Source: Bacteroidales bacterium
GTDB taxonomy: Bacteria; Bacteroidota; Bacteroidia; Bacteroidales; UBA3663
DNA: 64,000 nucleotides
Direction: 5' to 3'
NCBI GenBank assembly: GCA_017618715.1
Contig: JAFZTS010000031.1
Location: forward strand, 44,938 to 108,937
Positions within the stretch are counted from its first letter, which is position 1, and every line of letters starts with the position of its first letter. The position numbers were made by a program, and so were the translations under genes. A model generated the notes under the pieces. It was given only the letters and a program-made list of their open reading frames with translations. It did not search any database and was not told the origin of the DNA. Positions 62,895-64,000 of this stretch are shown here, piece by piece.

Positions 62895-64000
62895 ATGAAA
62901 AAGTTTACTTTTTTAGCTACAGCTGCTTTGGCACTCGTGACTTTCACTGCTAAGGCAGAGTTGATGGACAAGGCATTCTACAAGATGCAGACCTTTACCA
63001 CCATTCAGGCCGCTGATGTTACTCCAGTGACCGCCCCTGGTACAGGTACCAACCCCATCACTGTCCAGAACCTCAGGACCAACAACACCCCACGTTACCT
63101 CTACACCAATTGGGGTGAGGACGGTTGGGCCAAGGCTCCCGCTGAGCTTCCCGAAACAGGCTACAGCTTCTCCTGCAAGTTCACCATCGCTGCCGATGCC
63201 GGTGTGTCGAACTGTCTTGAGTTCTGCCTTCTCCCTGTCGGCTATGAAGTTCAGAACAGGCACATGAGACTGCAACCCACCACTGAGTACTTCTTCCGCT
63301 TCCACCAGGCTGTCAACGGCGTTGATGGCAAGGACTCCATTTGGGTCAATGGTGACGTGCAGGAGAATGTCGATTGGAACCACGGTGAGCGCGTTGGTGA
63401 TGAGGCTGTCCTTCTCGTAGGCACCGAGTACACCATCCGTGTTGATGTGAACAAGGAAGGCACCGAGGCCAAGTCGAGCATTATCGCTGCCGACGGTACC
63501 GTAGCTTGGGAGGGCACCAAGGATATCTCCTTCCTCAGCGACTCCAGAATGGGTACACTCTGGTTCAACACTGGTGGCGCTTGCACCTATCAGTTCGATG
63601 ACGTGAAGCTCTCTTACCTTGCCAACGGCCCATTCGCTGCCGAGCCAGCTGTAGAGCTCCTCGCCTGCATCGACACCGAGCGCGACTACTATGTACAGTA
63701 TGAGGAAGGCACCGCTCTGCACTGGATCCTCCCAGGTGAGGAGACCGAGGCTGAGGGTTCGCCTGTTTACTTCTCTGATGGCAAGATGGGCCGCAACTTC
63801 GAGGAGGATCCCGATCTCCCTGGCGGTGCATGGATTATCGAGTGCTTCAACTCAGGTGTGCTCCAGTGCTGGACATCGCGTGAGGAGGATGAGAGCAACA
63901 CTTCTGAGGTTGTTGAGACCGAGGTTGTTTGCGAGACCATCTACATGCCTGCTCCATCGGCTTACATCTCCAACGTGGCTGCTGGTTTCGGCAAGACCTA
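62895..64000 (+). CDS. Secreted protein of the SusC/SusD locus, 5' part (368 aa visible)
   Basis: The frame starts with MKKFTFLATAALALVTFTAKA, a signal peptide for signal peptidase I, and remains open to the window edge. The visible part is beta-rich: SFSCKFTIAADAGVSNCLEF, IRVDVNKEGTEAKSS and GTLWFNTGGACTYQFDDVKL look like a concanavalin/jelly-roll beta-sandwich, and the region around PAPSAYISNVAAGFGKT may begin another beta domain. It could be a surface glycan-binding protein or a T9SS-delivered enzyme belonging to the uptake locus. No catalytic motif is visible and the C-terminus is missing. Confidence 0.75.
   Translation, partial: MKKFTFLATAALALVTFTAKAELMDKAFYKMQTFTTIQAADVTPVTAPGTGTNPITVQNLRTNNTPRYLYTNWGEDGWAKAPAELPETGYSFSCKFTIAADAGVSNCLEFCLLPVGYEVQNRHMRLQPTTEYFFRFHQAVNGVDGKDSIWVNGDVQENVDWNHGERVGDEAVLLVGTEYTIRVDVNKEGTEAKSSIIAADGTVAWEGTKDISFLSDSRMGTLWFNTGGACTYQFDDVKLSYLANGPFAAEPAVELLACIDTERDYYVQYEEGTALHWILPGEETEAEGSPVYFSDGKMGRNFEEDPDLPGGAWIIECFNSGVLQCWTSREEDESNTSEVVETEVVCETIYMPAPSAYISNVAAGFGKT

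Overview
The window reads as a chromosomal segment of a Bacteroidales bacterium, most likely Prevotellaceae. Evidence: SusC/SusD pairs, Mfa/FimA-type fimbrillin lipoproteins, type IX secretion genes porU and porV, a fused gamma-alpha 2-oxoglutarate:ferredoxin oxidoreductase, and promoters of the Bacteroidetes type (TTTG, about 20 bases, TAnnTTTG). No rRNA, tRNA, transposase, phage gene or CRISPR array was seen.

Bases 1-323 hold a 42-bp tandem repeat. From 28607 leftwards to 326, nine genes lie head to tail on the minus strand and look like one surface-appendage operon: a DUF3575-type outer membrane protein, a DUF5119-type lipoprotein, three long fimbrillin paralogues, two further fimbrillin-like lipoproteins, then two giant secreted proteins (3823 and 1757 aa) built from Y/F-GGGN repeats. 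The 3823-aa protein ends in a type IX-like sorting domain. Hairpins follow directly after several stop codons in this operon. All five fimbrillin-like proteins carry a Thr-Arg-Ala motif 31-34 residues after the lipobox cysteine, the spacing at which FimA and Mfa1 are cleaved in Porphyromonas.

Bases 29007-35015 carry a GH28-like pectinase with an altered active-site motif, truA, galK, an unannotated 40-aa basic protein, galM, and (plus strand) fabD. Bases 35020-47430, minus strand, carry an orphan ABC ATPase, a 5'-nucleotidase lipoprotein, a phosphoglucosamine mutase, a DUF4827-type lipoprotein, nrnA, porV, porU, an FAH-family hydrolase and an RNase H with a viroplasmin-like N-terminus. PorU and PorV are the sortase and shuttle that would attach type IX cargo, possibly including the giant protein at 5661-17132.

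Bases 47644-64000 are on the plus strand: a metallo-beta-lactamase-fold lipoprotein, shikimate kinase, korA-korB, then two consecutive SusC-SusD pairs and the start of a secreted protein cut by the window edge. No glycan-degrading enzyme or regulator of this uptake locus lies inside the window.

All assignments come from reading protein motifs and gene order; no database search was run. The most unusual part is the combined fimbrillin and giant-repeat operon with its gene-end hairpins and terminal 42-bp palindrome array.
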